A stretch of DNA of 64,000 nt from Cymbomonas tetramitiformis. Lineage: Eukaryota > Chlorophyta > Pyramimonadophyceae > Pyramimonadales > Pyramimonadaceae. The stretch covers positions 18,640 to 82,639 of the forward strand of contig LGRX02035467.1 of the NCBI GenBank assembly GCA_001247695.2, read 5' to 3'. The notes beneath the pieces were generated by a model that saw only the letters and a list, made by a program, of their open reading frames with translations, ran no database searches and was not told where the DNA came from. The translations under genes and the position numbers were made by a program. The first letter of the stretch is position 1. Each line of letters opens with the position of its first letter. Shown here one piece after another: positions 53,885 through 64,000 of this stretch.

Positions 53885-55295
53885 GCACACATACCCCTGT
53901 CATAGGGGGTATGCCACACCTATTTACGCCCAAAATGGCCCCAAGATCAAAAAGTTGATGCACCACCCCTCGGCCCAATAAAATGGGGCGCAAAAGCCTC
54001 AAAATGCGTCAGGGTATGCATGGTTCCGACGCGTGACCGGTGCGCTACGTACCTCACCGTCGGGTCGCCCGGTGTGTGCCCCCGCGGGGCTCGAACCTGC
54101 GACCTCCATAAACTGTTCCAAAATGCAAGGCCTGCGGCAGTGCCACTGCGCCAATTTTCCCACTGCGCCACCCACCCATCGGTGAATGTAATGCGCTCTT
54201 TTGGTATATGTACCGCATGTGCCCTAAGTAAGCACGTTCATTGGACGAAAGTTTGTTTCCGCATAGCGGACACATTGAGAAACGATTAAGAGATACATAT
54301 GTTGCACCGCCTATTGCGGCCAGACGTTCGAAATTTAGAACCATATCTCACCGCATATCAAAATGTGCATCGCAATGTGCTGAAAAATACGATCATTTTG
54401 ATATGCGGTGAGACATGGTCGAAATTTTTGTAATCTGATCGTAAGGCCATGCACCCGCCTATCTTCTTATCGTTTTGTTTCCGGTATGCGGAAACTTTGT
54501 TTTCGGCATTTACAAAACCGTCGATTCTGAGAGTTTTACCAAGCGGAACCATGCATAGGAGGTCATTTTGAAACCGTGACGCTCTCCCCAATCTGAGACA
54601 TGACGTGGTTTAGGCGGGGAAACCCGACTCCCTGCCCAAAACACTCAATATTGCTCGAAAAAAAGCGGTGAAAAAACCTCAATTGTAGGGTGCTTGCGGA
54701 AACTTTGCAACTTTTAGGTATCGCCTAAACGGACCTCTTCTCCAAAGGTGGTACGCTTTGGCGTGCCAAAATTAAAATATTCGATGCCTACGGTGGGTGT
54801 ATGAGGGCATCCGGACCCGAGCGATGGCCAAGAAAGCCCATATTTGGGGCGATGGTCTCAAGCACCCCTACTTTTGTAGGCTGAAAATCACACCCCATTA
54901 TGATCAATCAGTAGGGGGGCGCACATATGCGAGGCGGCTCATGCATGGGGCAGTTGGCGCCCCCTTTAGATGACCCTTATAGGTTCCCGCCACATAGGCA
55001 CCTCATTCGATGCATCCTCGAGGTGCAGGGGGGGGCACAAACACGGTATGACAGGGTATGCCATGGTGCCATACCCCTGTCATAGGGGGTATGCCACACC
55101 TATTTACGCCCAAAATGACCCCAAGATCAAAAAGTTGATGCACCACCCCTCGGCCCAATAAAATGGGGCGCAAAAGCCTCAAAATGCGTCAGGGTATGCA
55201 TGGTTCCGACGCGTGACCGGTGCGCTACGTACCTCACCGTCGGGTCGCCCGGCGTGTGCCCCCGCGGGGCTCGAACCTGCGACCTCCATAAGTTC
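53885..55295. repeat. Composite repeat copies 5 and 6
   Basis: Partial beta (from 53885), gamma and delta (54302-54463), then a full alpha (54466-54879) and beta (54880-55290) that ends at CGACCTCCATAAGTTCCA. The alpha block is nearly identical to the one at 49075, so these copies are young or homogenised. Confidence 0.85.
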
Positions 55296-55608
55296 CATGT
55301 GCTCCCAAGGCCCGCGTAAGACTCCAACTGAAAGATAGTCGGAGCGGTATAGCTTCGCCAAGTTGACGAGACTTCGAACGCAATTTCTAAAAGAACGTCC
55401 GAAAAAGCATGCAAAAGGTGTCAAGATCCACCAATCCACCAGATTAAGTAATCTATTTTGCAGGTTTGCTGGGCGCTGACTTCAGACTGTCCAGCAAGAG
55501 CTCAACAGCATGTGCTCAACTCCACCATAAACAGAAGCTGTCCCGGTGTTGCAGGGACATCATTCTATTATGTCTTTTTGGTTGATCCAACGAAACGAGA
55601 TCTTTTTA

Positions 55609-57542
55609 TTATATACTGTGCACTGAACGAAATGTCAGGTTGAGCTTTGTATGCAAACTGTAAACTGATTTATGAGGCAGAAGCGGGTCAAATCGGAGAT
55701 TCTGCTGTCCAGAAAGCTGATTATCTGCGGGCATCTCCTTCTCATATTCAGGGCCCAAGAATGACTGAAACTTGAGCTGCCATTCAGGGCTCGCCTCTGC
55801 GTCCTGATTGTCGCCCGGCGTACTGGGATCAGGGTCTACTGCAGTGGCGGCGAAGGCTGACTCCTCGCTGTCCGGATCGTCGCGGTGGGCCATTACCAGC
55901 CACTTAGACTGAAGGTTGGGATAATCATCCCCATTCAATCTGCGTGTCTCTGCATAAACCAAATGCTTCTTCAATTGTGCTGCAGTGAGAAACACCTCAT
56001 CTACAAGCCCCGCACAAGTCCTTTTCCCACGCTGCTTAGGACTACTGGAGACCCCTGGACTGCAGCCAGAAATGACCACCCGCTGGCCAATCTTACCGCT
56101 GCGGGACCTCCTATTGAACCCAATTGACCCATTGCCCGCGTAACCCAGAGTCACGAAGGAGAGACTTCGCAGCCATTTACCTCCCAGCACCACATCCACC
56201 TGAATACCCAGCGGCAGTACTCGCAAAGCCAACGCGTTCTCGGTATAAGTGCCTGTGGTGGTATTCGCGGAGAATTTGGCGTAGGCTGTGGATCCTGTGG
56301 TCTTCACCGACCCATCTGTCAGGGTAACCCGCATCTGTGCCCCTGCTCATTGAACCAGCCCGCACCGCTCTGCACACTTTTCTGAAACAAAGTTGTCCGA
56401 GGCGCCAGAATCCACCAAGACCTTCACCAGACGCCCCTTCAAAGAAGACCAGCAATAAGGGACCATCCTCATCACGCACCGCTGCAAGCGTACTCTGTTC
56501 CCATTGTACCCCCCCATCCGATCTGATCCTTTCACACTTGCGGCTGCTTCGGTAAGGCATCGTCCGCATCTGAAAGCCATTGATACCAGTCGTCCGTGTC
56601 AGGTTCGATGGGATGACTGTCGAGGGGATCCTCGACAATTGAGGCAATAATGCCATCGGGCAGAGTGGTTGCATCAGGTGTGAAAGGGGAGGATGTCTCT
56701 GAGGGGCTCACATGAGTGGTAGCGACCGTGGAAGGGCTAACGTGGGTGGTGGAGTCAGTGGCGGAACTCAAATGGGTGGTACCGCTGGTAGTGGAATTCA
56801 CATGGGTTGCACCGCTGGTGGTGGAACTCACATGGGTGGTGCCACTGGTGGTAGGGCTCACATAGGTGGTGCCGCTGGTGGTGAGACTCACATGGGAAGT
56901 GCCACTGGAAGGGGAGTTCATCTCGAGCCCACCATCTATTTGGGGGCCAGATGCTTCGGGGACAGCGGACCCCCCATTGTCTGTTGGGTCAGATGCTTTC
57001 GCAATCTGTTGAGTGAAACAGAGAGAAGATGAAGGGCTGGGGCTTCCTCGTGCCTCGCTGTCAGGGGGGACCGAAGCATTGGTGTTACCTTCTGACGCGG
57101 GTGGCGTTGGATCCTCAGTGGCACAGTGGGGGGTAGATGGGGGAGATCGCGTAGAGGTATAAGGGTTGTCCACAAAGAGGTCGCCTCTGATCTCCTGAGG
57201 GCTCACAGCAGCCATGCGTTCGCGGTATCGATGGACTCGGTATAAGCTGCACCAGACGTCAGGTACAGCAGGACCCACATCGCCACCAGTGCCAGGTATG
57301 GTGCCCACCTCAGTGTCCGCGACGAACAAATGCCCCGCGGTTCCCTCGCGAGTCCTCACTCGCTGTATTCCCAACGGTTCTCATGATCTCGACCCAGGGC
57401 TGGATCCAACAGTAGCAGTCCTTCGTGCTTCCCTTTGTTCCTTGGGAGTCAGCTCTCCCCAGGCTGCACACAAGAGTTCAGCCGAGGGCCCCACAAAGGC
57501 GTCTCGGATAAACGTAAGAGCGTTACTGGAGACTGCACTCAT
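55609..57542 (-). pseudogene. Ty3/gypsy Gag-protease fragment
   Basis: The minus-strand start near 57542 (MSAVSSNALTFIRDAFVGPS) is frameshifted into the 57374-56532 frame. That frame has about eight 10-residue Thr/Ser-rich repeats (TTSGTTHVSP-like, 30-bp units, about 56710-56930) and ends near 56535. The protease lies in the 56580-56347 frame: LVKVLVDSGASDNFVSEKC carries the catalytic DSG. After an in-frame TGA near 56350 it continues as MRVTLTDGSVKTTG and LPLGIQVDVVLGGKWLRSL, matching the second half of a retropepsin (ILG-like motif). No reverse transcriptase follows; the fragment ends at about 55609. Its repeat habit resembles the gypsy family at 25-34 kb, but the sequences differ. Confidence 0.72.
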
Positions 57543-57559
57543 CTCTGAATGAAAGGATA

Positions 57560-58540
57560 ATGAACTGCGCTCATCTCTGACCAGTTATAGGACACCAGTT
57601 ATAGAGACACGCCGATTTATGCAGCGCGATAACATATCTTTGCAGTGAATATGCAGTCACGCGAGAACAACCAGTCGCAGATGGCATGCACTTGCACACA
57701 TCATTCAAGAGGGAAATATATATGTATATGAAAACCCACTCAAGTATCTCTAGCTTTTCATCTGACATGACTGCGTCCTAGCAAGTTCACACAACTTGTA
57801 TATCATCTACTTTACATCTCATGTTCTCCGTCATGCCTGCGCTTGCAAGCCCAATCTGCTTTGCATCTCTGCATCTACCTCGTGCCAAACTACGCGTCAG
57901 CAACTAAGGTGCCATAGTGGTGGGACCCAGGCTACCCGCCTGGGTCCCTCGAGTCCTGCCAAGTGAGTAAACTGCTTCTTTGTCCAATGCTACGCGCTTG
58001 CCTCTATGCTGATACTTATCTCCCCAATCCCTTGCCAGTTCCGAAGGGGAAATTGAAACAGAGCTACTGCCACTCTCCTCGCGTCTGCCTCCTTATCTCT
58101 GCCCCCGATACCGCTCTTACAGTACTCCTAGTCACTAGGGTCCAGCCTGTCATACTGTGGTCCACCCTTTCTACACTGCATATCCTACAAAGTGCCAGCC
58201 TGGCCCACTGTGCGCCACCCCTTCTGCCCTTCTCCAGTCACCCCTGTCACTGGTGTCTGCACATGAGCTGTCATAACAAACAGTCGCTCTCGAGTCGCGC
58301 AAGTAACGGTCGTGAGAGCACCAGTCGTGACAGCAATCAAAGAGCATTGCTATTCCAGAAACATATTTTTGAAGCAAGAAAACCAACTTTTATAAATTCT
58401 AGGAGTAAAGTGTAATTCACCGATACCAAATCAGACTTTCTTTCTACTCCTTCGTACAACGACTTGCAAAACTACCTTTCTAAAGGTCCCAAAACAATCT
58501 GAATTTGCAAAGCACTTTCCATCCCTTACTTTTACCTCTG
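57560..58540. other. Spacer, possibly holding the 5' flank or LTR of the gypsy fragment
   Basis: Contains the perfect hairpin GGGACCCAGGC-TACCC-GCCTGGGTCCC at about 57924-57951. No matching LTR copy was found in the window, so an LTR cannot be confirmed. Confidence 0.4.
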
Positions 58541-58549
58541 CGCTCATCT

Positions 58550-59823
58550 GCACATCACGTGCCCGTCATCCCGGCTGCGCATCATCTCGCTGCCGTCAGC
58601 CCGGCTACCCGTGTCTTCTTCCTCACTTCTCGCAGCTCGCTTGCCCGTGCTCGGGCGACTTGCAGCTTCTGCAAACGTGGATAAAGTTGCAGCCCTTTCC
58701 TTTCTTATACCCTTCCTTTTTCTGAAAGAAATCACAAATTCCGTCCTTCCTTCCTTTTTCTGCTCCTTGCTCCTTCCGGTGTCCCTTGTCGCGGTTTCGT
58801 TCCTCCAGCAAACTCTGCGCCTCTCGTTGCGCCGGTGCGTACTCATACTGAAATCGGTGTCCCAGTCTAATCGGGTTCCACGAATCCAACCTCCCATCCT
58901 CAATATCACTCCTCACCTGCGCGTGAAAATCATACATTTCTGACCAACTCTGCCTGTCTGCCAGTTTCATAATCCACGCAACATACTGCCTGAACTGCGC
59001 GCCTTCCTCTTTCGTTTCCAGAATCTCCAACCTCTCCATATTCTGTTCTAAGAATTGATCCTTCGTCAGACGCGGAATCGAAACTGACTTCATCTCGCCT
59101 GTCGCCGGGTCCGCAACTACAGTCTTCCTAACCTTCGCGCTCGGACGCTCCCTCAACCGAAACACAGATAAGCCTTTTTTTTTCTGCTGCCGGCGCGTAC
59201 CCCGGAATCACCGACGACAGGTACGCGTCCATCCTTCGTTTTAGCTCCGCGTCCTTCGCCAGCCCAACCGGCGAAACACCTGCCGCAAATTTACCTTTCT
59301 TATTCTTCGGCTTCGGTTCCACCGCTTCCTCTTCCGTCTCTGCAAAGAACTCCTCGCCTGGCGCCTCTTCTTCATCCTCCGCGTTTTCTTCGTTTTCATC
59401 CCCCGCCCGTTTTCCGCTGGTGCGTAACTCCGACGCAGACTGCTGCGGCACCTCCGGAACTTTGAATCCCAGCACACCAACCAACACCTCCACGCACTGC
59501 CTCCATAAGTGCTGCCACAAAATTCGGTCGCTCCCTCGGCGGAGGTTTCAAAATCTCTGTCTCCGTCACCTTCCCTTGCCCGTTCCGCTCCGCCGGCGTG
59601 AAACCGCCGGGCGACAGACCGAAGTTCAACATCTCCACCGCACTCGGTAAATCCGCCGCTTCAAAAAGTGCAAACACCGATCCAATGTTGATGCCACCCC
59701 GTCACACTCGTTCTCCACACCATGGCCCGTCGCCAGAATCCGCGTCACCAGACGCAGGTCGGAATACACGGACCTCATCGCCTCCTCCGATCTCACACCC
59801 GCTGCTTCATTGACTGTTGCCAT
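58550..59823 (-). pseudogene. DIRS/YR-type Gag with zinc fingers, frameshifted
   Basis: Starts at ATG 59823 (MATVNEAAGVRSEEAMRSVY) and continues through four frames: shifts near 59690 and 59510, and at the T10 run near 59175. The middle is acidic (EENAEDEEEAPGEEFF). The C-terminal part (59165-58623) has RLTKDQFLEQNMERLEILE and ends with ICDFFQKKEG, then GCNFIHVCRSCKSPEHGQAS and Cys. That is a C-x15-C-x3-H-x-C-x2-C-x4-H-x4-C array, the finger arrangement common in Gag of DIRS and related tyrosine-recombinase elements. It may represent the Gag missing from the DIRS-like copy at 15.6-20 kb. Confidence 0.65.
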
Positions 59824-59829
59824 TGCTAT

Positions 59830-61435
59830 TAAAGCTTGAAATTCCAATAGAACTTTTTGAAATAACATAATTTTTTTAGTTGGTAGACTCGGAGCCCGGA
59901 AGTACTCGCAGAATGATGAAGTTTGTATTTCGCAAAGCTTTCAAAGCTTTCCGAAAGACCTTTCACATTCACAAAACTCAGGTGATGGAGTGCAGGCCGT
60001 CCGATGCCTTGCACTTCCCATCATTTCAAGTGTCGCTCCACATCACTTTGTGATGTGTCCTATGTCAATATGTCTTTCCATCTCCCCAACCTCTTCAAGT
60101 TACGTCACGGTGACCAGCGTCATGACGCGGGCATTCCACGCCGTCATACCTTTGAGACTCTATCTCACCCACCATGGTTCAGGTTGTCGCAATGCGACCA
60201 ATCGAAATCAGGAAAGTCGTACTGCCGGATTCTTCGGAACTCCGTCCCGAGGGAAAATCCCCAGTGAACCGAAAGCCCCAAAAATCTCCGAAAACATCAT
60301 CGGGCCCTCGGCGGGCCTCGGGCTCAAATTTTCAGGGTCAGAAATTCCCTCCCCCGAACTTCCAGCATAATTGCGAAATAAATTTCTCAATTATCCACAC
60401 ACGTATAATGCCAAATGCCACATGGGAGCGACTTCTTGAATTTTCAAAAAATCACCATTCACCCCCTCCCCCCCCATTCTCTTCAGAGGCCTTTAAAGTG
60501 GGTATTTATACGTGGCGCGTGGTAGGCGTGGCAGTCATGCGGATGTGTGACTCGACCTCCGCTTGTAACCATTGACCTTTTGTGGGCCTATTTTGTATAT
60601 CACCCTTGTACTTCGATTGCATGACCGTCGCGTAGAGCTAGGGTGTGCGTGCGTGGAGAGTGCAGTTTCGAGATGTGTGCTCTAAATCGTCGAAAAGTGG
60701 ATAATAATTTATGCAGATTACGCAAGGTCATATGACCACTTCCACGACTTAAATATGCTGAAACGAACAATTTGTTTAGTGGGCCTTAGCATGTTTGAGT
60801 CGTGAAAGTGATCATATAACATACATAACCTTTACGCCTGCGACAAAGGACTGTGCATAGGGCACATATCTGTAAGATTCCAACTGATCTGGCCGAGTAA
60901 TAAGGAAAAAATAAACTATTTTCCCCTGCGAAGCTATTTTTTTGTTTTCTTTCAACATCTCCGAAAAATGGCATGCGACTGTTTGATGTGACGCGGGAAA
61001 GTGTAAAATCTACACAAAACAATGTTTAATGATTCCCCATGTCATATCCCAGTATGAGGATGTAGGCCTATATCTCATTTCAAAATTACCGATTTAAAAA
61101 CAGATAACAAGTATACCTATCTTTTTAGTGTGGCGCTGCTAGTGTAGATCGCACAGATAGATGATGTGACTTCCATACCTCTTTTAAGGTGAGGCGGCGC
61201 GTGGGGCAAACTGATTTGACTGCGGCGGCAGTCGCTTGTGGGATGTGCATCAAATTCACTTCCTAGCTAGATTCACCAAGAAACATCTCTCCCTCGTTAT
61301 CATCTACTCAGTATTTTCTGTTACATCAACTTCCATGATGTAGCACATTTTCTTGTATAGCAACACGCACCAGTTTCTGTCTCCAATCCACATTTGTTCA
61401 TGAGACTTGCCGCACTGTTGCAAAAACCACGATGG
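59830..61435. other. Intergenic DNA
   Basis: I see no gene or repeat family I can name. Short AT-rich stretches and a few pyrimidine runs occur. Confidence 0.5.
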
Positions 61436-61439
61436 AACT

Positions 61440-61904
61440 TCACTTCTTGGGAGAAGTGAAGTTATCCCACGCGCTAACTTTTTTACTGGAATCGTCTACA
61501 ACTTTGCCTGACACTCCTTTCCAAATTGCCTGCTGATCCTTGCTTTCTTCCAACCTCTCCTCCTTACTTTCTTCCACCTTCTCCTCCTTACTTTCTTCCA
61601 CCTTCTCTTCCTTAATTTCTTCCACCTTCTCGTTGTTTGCCTCCACCTTTGCCTTTCCCTCCTCGATACTCCCCTTTCCCCCCTTATCCCGCCTCTTCTT
61701 TTCCTTTTCCTCCTCTTTCTCCTTCCTCCTCTTTTCCTTTTCCTCCTCCTTATCCCGCCTCTTCTTTTCCTTCTCTTCCTCTCTCTCCTTCCTCCTCGTT
61801 TCCTTCTCGGCCTCCCTTTCCATCTTCCGCATCTCCTTCTCCTCATCCGTTTCTTTCTTCCTCTTAAGTGGTGGCAATCTGCGAGGCCGGGCTTCTCCGC
61901 TTTC
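61440..61904 (-). CDS. Lys/Glu-rich terminal exon of an unrecognised gene
   Basis: The frame is open from a CTGCAG acceptor at 61905 to TGA at 61440-61442 (about 154 residues). It begins ESGEARPRRLPPLKRKK, has long E/K/R heptads that predict a single charged helix or coiled coil, then tandem VEESKEEK-like motifs, and ends KKVSAWDNFTSPKK. There is no Met at the acceptor, so it is probably the last exon of a gene to the right. A 12-bp hairpin spans its stop codon. It may be a splicing or chromatin-associated charged protein, but that is not supported by a domain. Confidence 0.55.
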   Translation of the reverse strand, partial: ESGEARPRRLPPLKRKKETDEEKEMRKMEREAEKETRRKEREEEKEKKRRDKEEEKEKRRKEKEEEKEKKRRDKGGKGSIEEGKAKVEANNEKVEEIKEEKVEESKEEKVEESKEERLEESKDQQAIWKGVSGKVVDDSSKKVSAWDNFTSPKK

Positions 61905-62823
61905 CTGCAGCGGACACATCAATCACGATCTGGTGCGATGGACACTATCGTACTCTTGGCATTCAAACTGCACATCGTCAAAAGGATCTCTTACGCCATC
62001 GTCCAACAACATTGAATGCATGCGATCCCATTGGACCTCAGAGGCCAACCAGCATGGCCATAAGCAAGGAGGAGGGAAAGCTCAAACGCCCTGCAGTCAT
62101 CAAGATACGATACCGAGTGTAACGTGCCACGGATTGCTGAATAGAAAGGCGAGATGCATCAGAATATGGTCGCAATAGTAAGTATCTGGTGGTTGCTGGC
62201 TTCCCTCTTTGCCGTGGTGCGATGCGGGAAGCGCGCCTCTGTCGCACATCGACCTCGCACTTACGCCTGCGGTGGAGACAGGACTCTATGCCGGCCTCGG
62301 AATCCTCACGCAACAGATGACAATGCGCAAAAACAGCCGTGGACAGTGGGCTCCAACTCGGGCTTGTAGCCAGTTGCCACCACTATTCAGGCTTCGGACA
62401 TGAGTGACACACACACCTTTGCGTTTGCAAGCGCGAGGTACGCAGATGACCGTAGTGTGCGTGCCTCCATATCTAACGGCTCCAACTCAATTGCCTGAGC
62501 ACACCGTCTCAGCCGAAATCCCAAGAAGTAAGGCTAGAACGAAAACCACCCAACCACGCATGCTGATAATGCTGATGACTTGACTGTCATCACTGTAGAT
62601 GAGGGCCAGCAGGTGCGCCTGCAGATGCCATGTCATAATAAATCACAGCAGCACCTCTCCTTTGATTAAATGGTGTGCTCCAGCCAGTAAAAACAGCTGT
62701 ACCGTTGAACCAACCACACCGCACGCGCGCCTGCGGCTGAAATCGGTGCCAAATGGCGACGGGGCACCGCACTATCCGGGCCACGCGCCATCGTAGTTGC
62801 AAGCTCGCAGAGGCCATTCTAAC

Positions 62824-63057
62824 CTTGGTTAAGAGGCTGATGGCGAGCAGGTATTCTTCCCGCATGAACGCCCCACGGCCCTCGAGAGTGAGTCGAGTTG
62901 CCTCGAACTGCCGCTCAACAGAATCCTCCTTGGCTGCCACTTTGTGGCCGCCGCCACTCGCCTGTGTTTCCGGAAGGCCCATCGAGCGCATCCAGCCCAC
63001 CGCCAGATCCTCGCAGCAAGTCAGAAAACCTCCGCACACGGCGGACCAAACCATTGA
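62824..63057 (-). CDS. Exon of an unrecognised gene
   Basis: Frame GGFLTCCEDLAVGWMRSMGL, then RQFEATRLTLEGRGAFMREE and LLAISLLTK, ending at donor AAG|GTTAGA (62822-62823). The upstream frame continues as ITYRVQGTHVRAILGV. Other likely exons of the same gene: about 63330-63422 (HKWGRVIDERLDSSFGLE, donor GAG|GTGCAC), about 63200-63260 (EEFHSARFFAMGGRLASGRL) and 63606-63779 (WTGPGPSSPKLMKGRGCRRS then acidic, donor AAG|GTAAGA). The family is not recognised. Confidence 0.5.
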
Positions 63058-63605
63058 GCCATACAGCTGGCCGTGACTCCTGACACCCAATATTGCACGC
63101 ACGTGTGTTCCTTGCACTCTGTACGTGATGTTCAACAATCGAGGAGATCGACCAGTGCCGACGCCACCTACGGAGAGATGAAGCCTGCCGGAGGCAAGGC
63201 GGCCCCCCATGGCGAAGAAGCGCGCAGAGTGGAACTCTTCACGCAGGTGCAGACTGCCCACAAGCACAGGTGCGCGCAAAGAAATGTAAAGGGGGAGTCA
63301 CGGGCGCACGCCATCCCGCCGGAGGGGATGCCGACGTGCACCTCTAGGCCAAAGGATGAATCCAAGCGCTCGTCTATAACCCGCCCCCATTTGTGCATAG
63401 CCATTTCTTGTTCGCCCAGCATTTCTCAACGCAAGAGCGTGGCTGGCGCCTCCAGTGCATTTGTGATGCTAAAATCCAAACGCATCCAAATAAGAGCACC
63501 TAACAGGAAACCCCAGACTTGCCCGGACATGTGCACCTCGCAGCTCAGCGCACTGCATGGAGTGCGCCTCGCAGCTGACGCGCTTACATCTTGAAGAACA
63601 TCTTA

Positions 63606-63779
63606 CCTTCCCTGGCTGGGCCTCCTCCGTCTCATCCCCGCTAATCTCCTCGCTGTCGCCTTCCTCCTTGTCACTCCGCCTGCAGCCACGTCCCTTCATC
63701 AGCTTGGGAGACGAGGGGCCTGGCCCAGTCCATGAAGCAGACTGCAGACGCCGAATCTTGAGCGCACATACTTGCCACG
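63606..63779 (-). CDS. Acidic exon of an unrecognised gene
   Basis: Reads RLQSASWTGPGPSSPKLMKG, then RRSDKEEGDSEEISGDETEE and AQPGK before donor GTAAGATG at about 63605. Casein-kinase-like acidic Ser stretches suggest a disordered regulatory segment. It probably belongs with the exons at 62.8-63.4 kb, and the gene extends past the right edge. Confidence 0.45.
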
Positions 63780-64000
63780 TGGAAAACTGTGATGTGTGAG
63801 GAGAACCGAGGAGAGCGCCAACACCCACCATAAAAGAGCCCACTTTCCACCCCTTCGCCACGTCCAAGCACAAGTTTTAAGATCAGGGGTACGTCAGAAA
63901 TAGGGTTTCAAATTTCCCTTGTGCCCTTCGCCAGTGACCCGCGTGCAAGGTGGCCTGGCCATCTACAAGACCTACTCCGAGACATCCTGGCCATCTACAA

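Noticed and set aside
47744..55295. CRISPR-like array
   Set aside because: Repeats are 0.17-1.3 kb modules in eukaryotic DNA, without uniform short repeats and unique spacers.

Overview
The window is nuclear DNA of a eukaryote. The few host genes have many short exons with GT-AG introns, long stretches hold no gene, and most of the sequence is transposable elements and tandem repeats. Mixed GC content, minisatellite-filled introns, and a mix of Ty3/gypsy, DIRS-like, LINE and Penelope-like elements would suit a unicellular alga or a similar protist. I cannot name the organism from the sequence, so treat 'green-algal-like' as a weak guess. No bacterial operon, CRISPR array or plasmid feature is present.

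Layout. 1-4.6 kb: intergenic DNA with a degenerate tRNA and a ~65-bp minisatellite. 4.6-10.4 kb: two minus-strand multi-exon coiled-coil genes. 10.5-15.2 kb: short dispersed repeats, then an LTR retrotransposon with 260-bp LTRs that carries only a Gag-like gene. 15.6-20.0 kb: a minus-strand DIRS-like tyrosine-recombinase retroelement with an extra N-terminal RNase H; a 350-bp TA-flanked MITE interrupts it at the reverse-transcriptase active site. 20.2-21.7 kb: tandem repeats. 21.7-25.5 kb: a minus-strand LINE-like copy encoding RNase H, a zinc knuckle and a possible NPPF methyltransferase-like domain, without reverse transcriptase. 25.5-27.4 kb: a truncated Ty3/gypsy pol. 28.0-30.6 kb: a LINE reverse transcriptase, itself split by a second TA-flanked element and by a Penelope-like fragment carrying a complete hammerhead ribozyme. 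30.6-34.6 kb: a minus-strand gypsy Gag region. 35.1-35.9 kb: a second copy of the 5' part of the 21.7-25.5 kb element, in opposite orientation.

37.8-46.0 kb holds the best-defined host gene, a minus-strand F-box protein with HEAT/ARM-like repeats. A three-exon module is duplicated in it with intron phases conserved, and its introns carry minisatellites. 47.7-55.3 kb is built from copies of a composite ~1.33-kb repeat (a conserved block, a tRNA-like Pol III box pair, and a fold-back palindrome). 55.6-57.5 kb is a decayed gypsy Gag-protease and 58.5-59.8 kb a decayed zinc-finger Gag of DIRS type. 61.4-63.8 kb has exons of one or two unrecognised minus-strand genes.

The retroelements serve as landing sites for other elements: several insertions sit inside reverse-transcriptase frames, and removing them restores the frame. 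The notable signals are the hammerhead ribozyme, the two nested TA-flanked insertions, the RNase H/methyltransferase-like domain combinations, the gag-only LTR element and the duplicated F-box/HEAT exon module.
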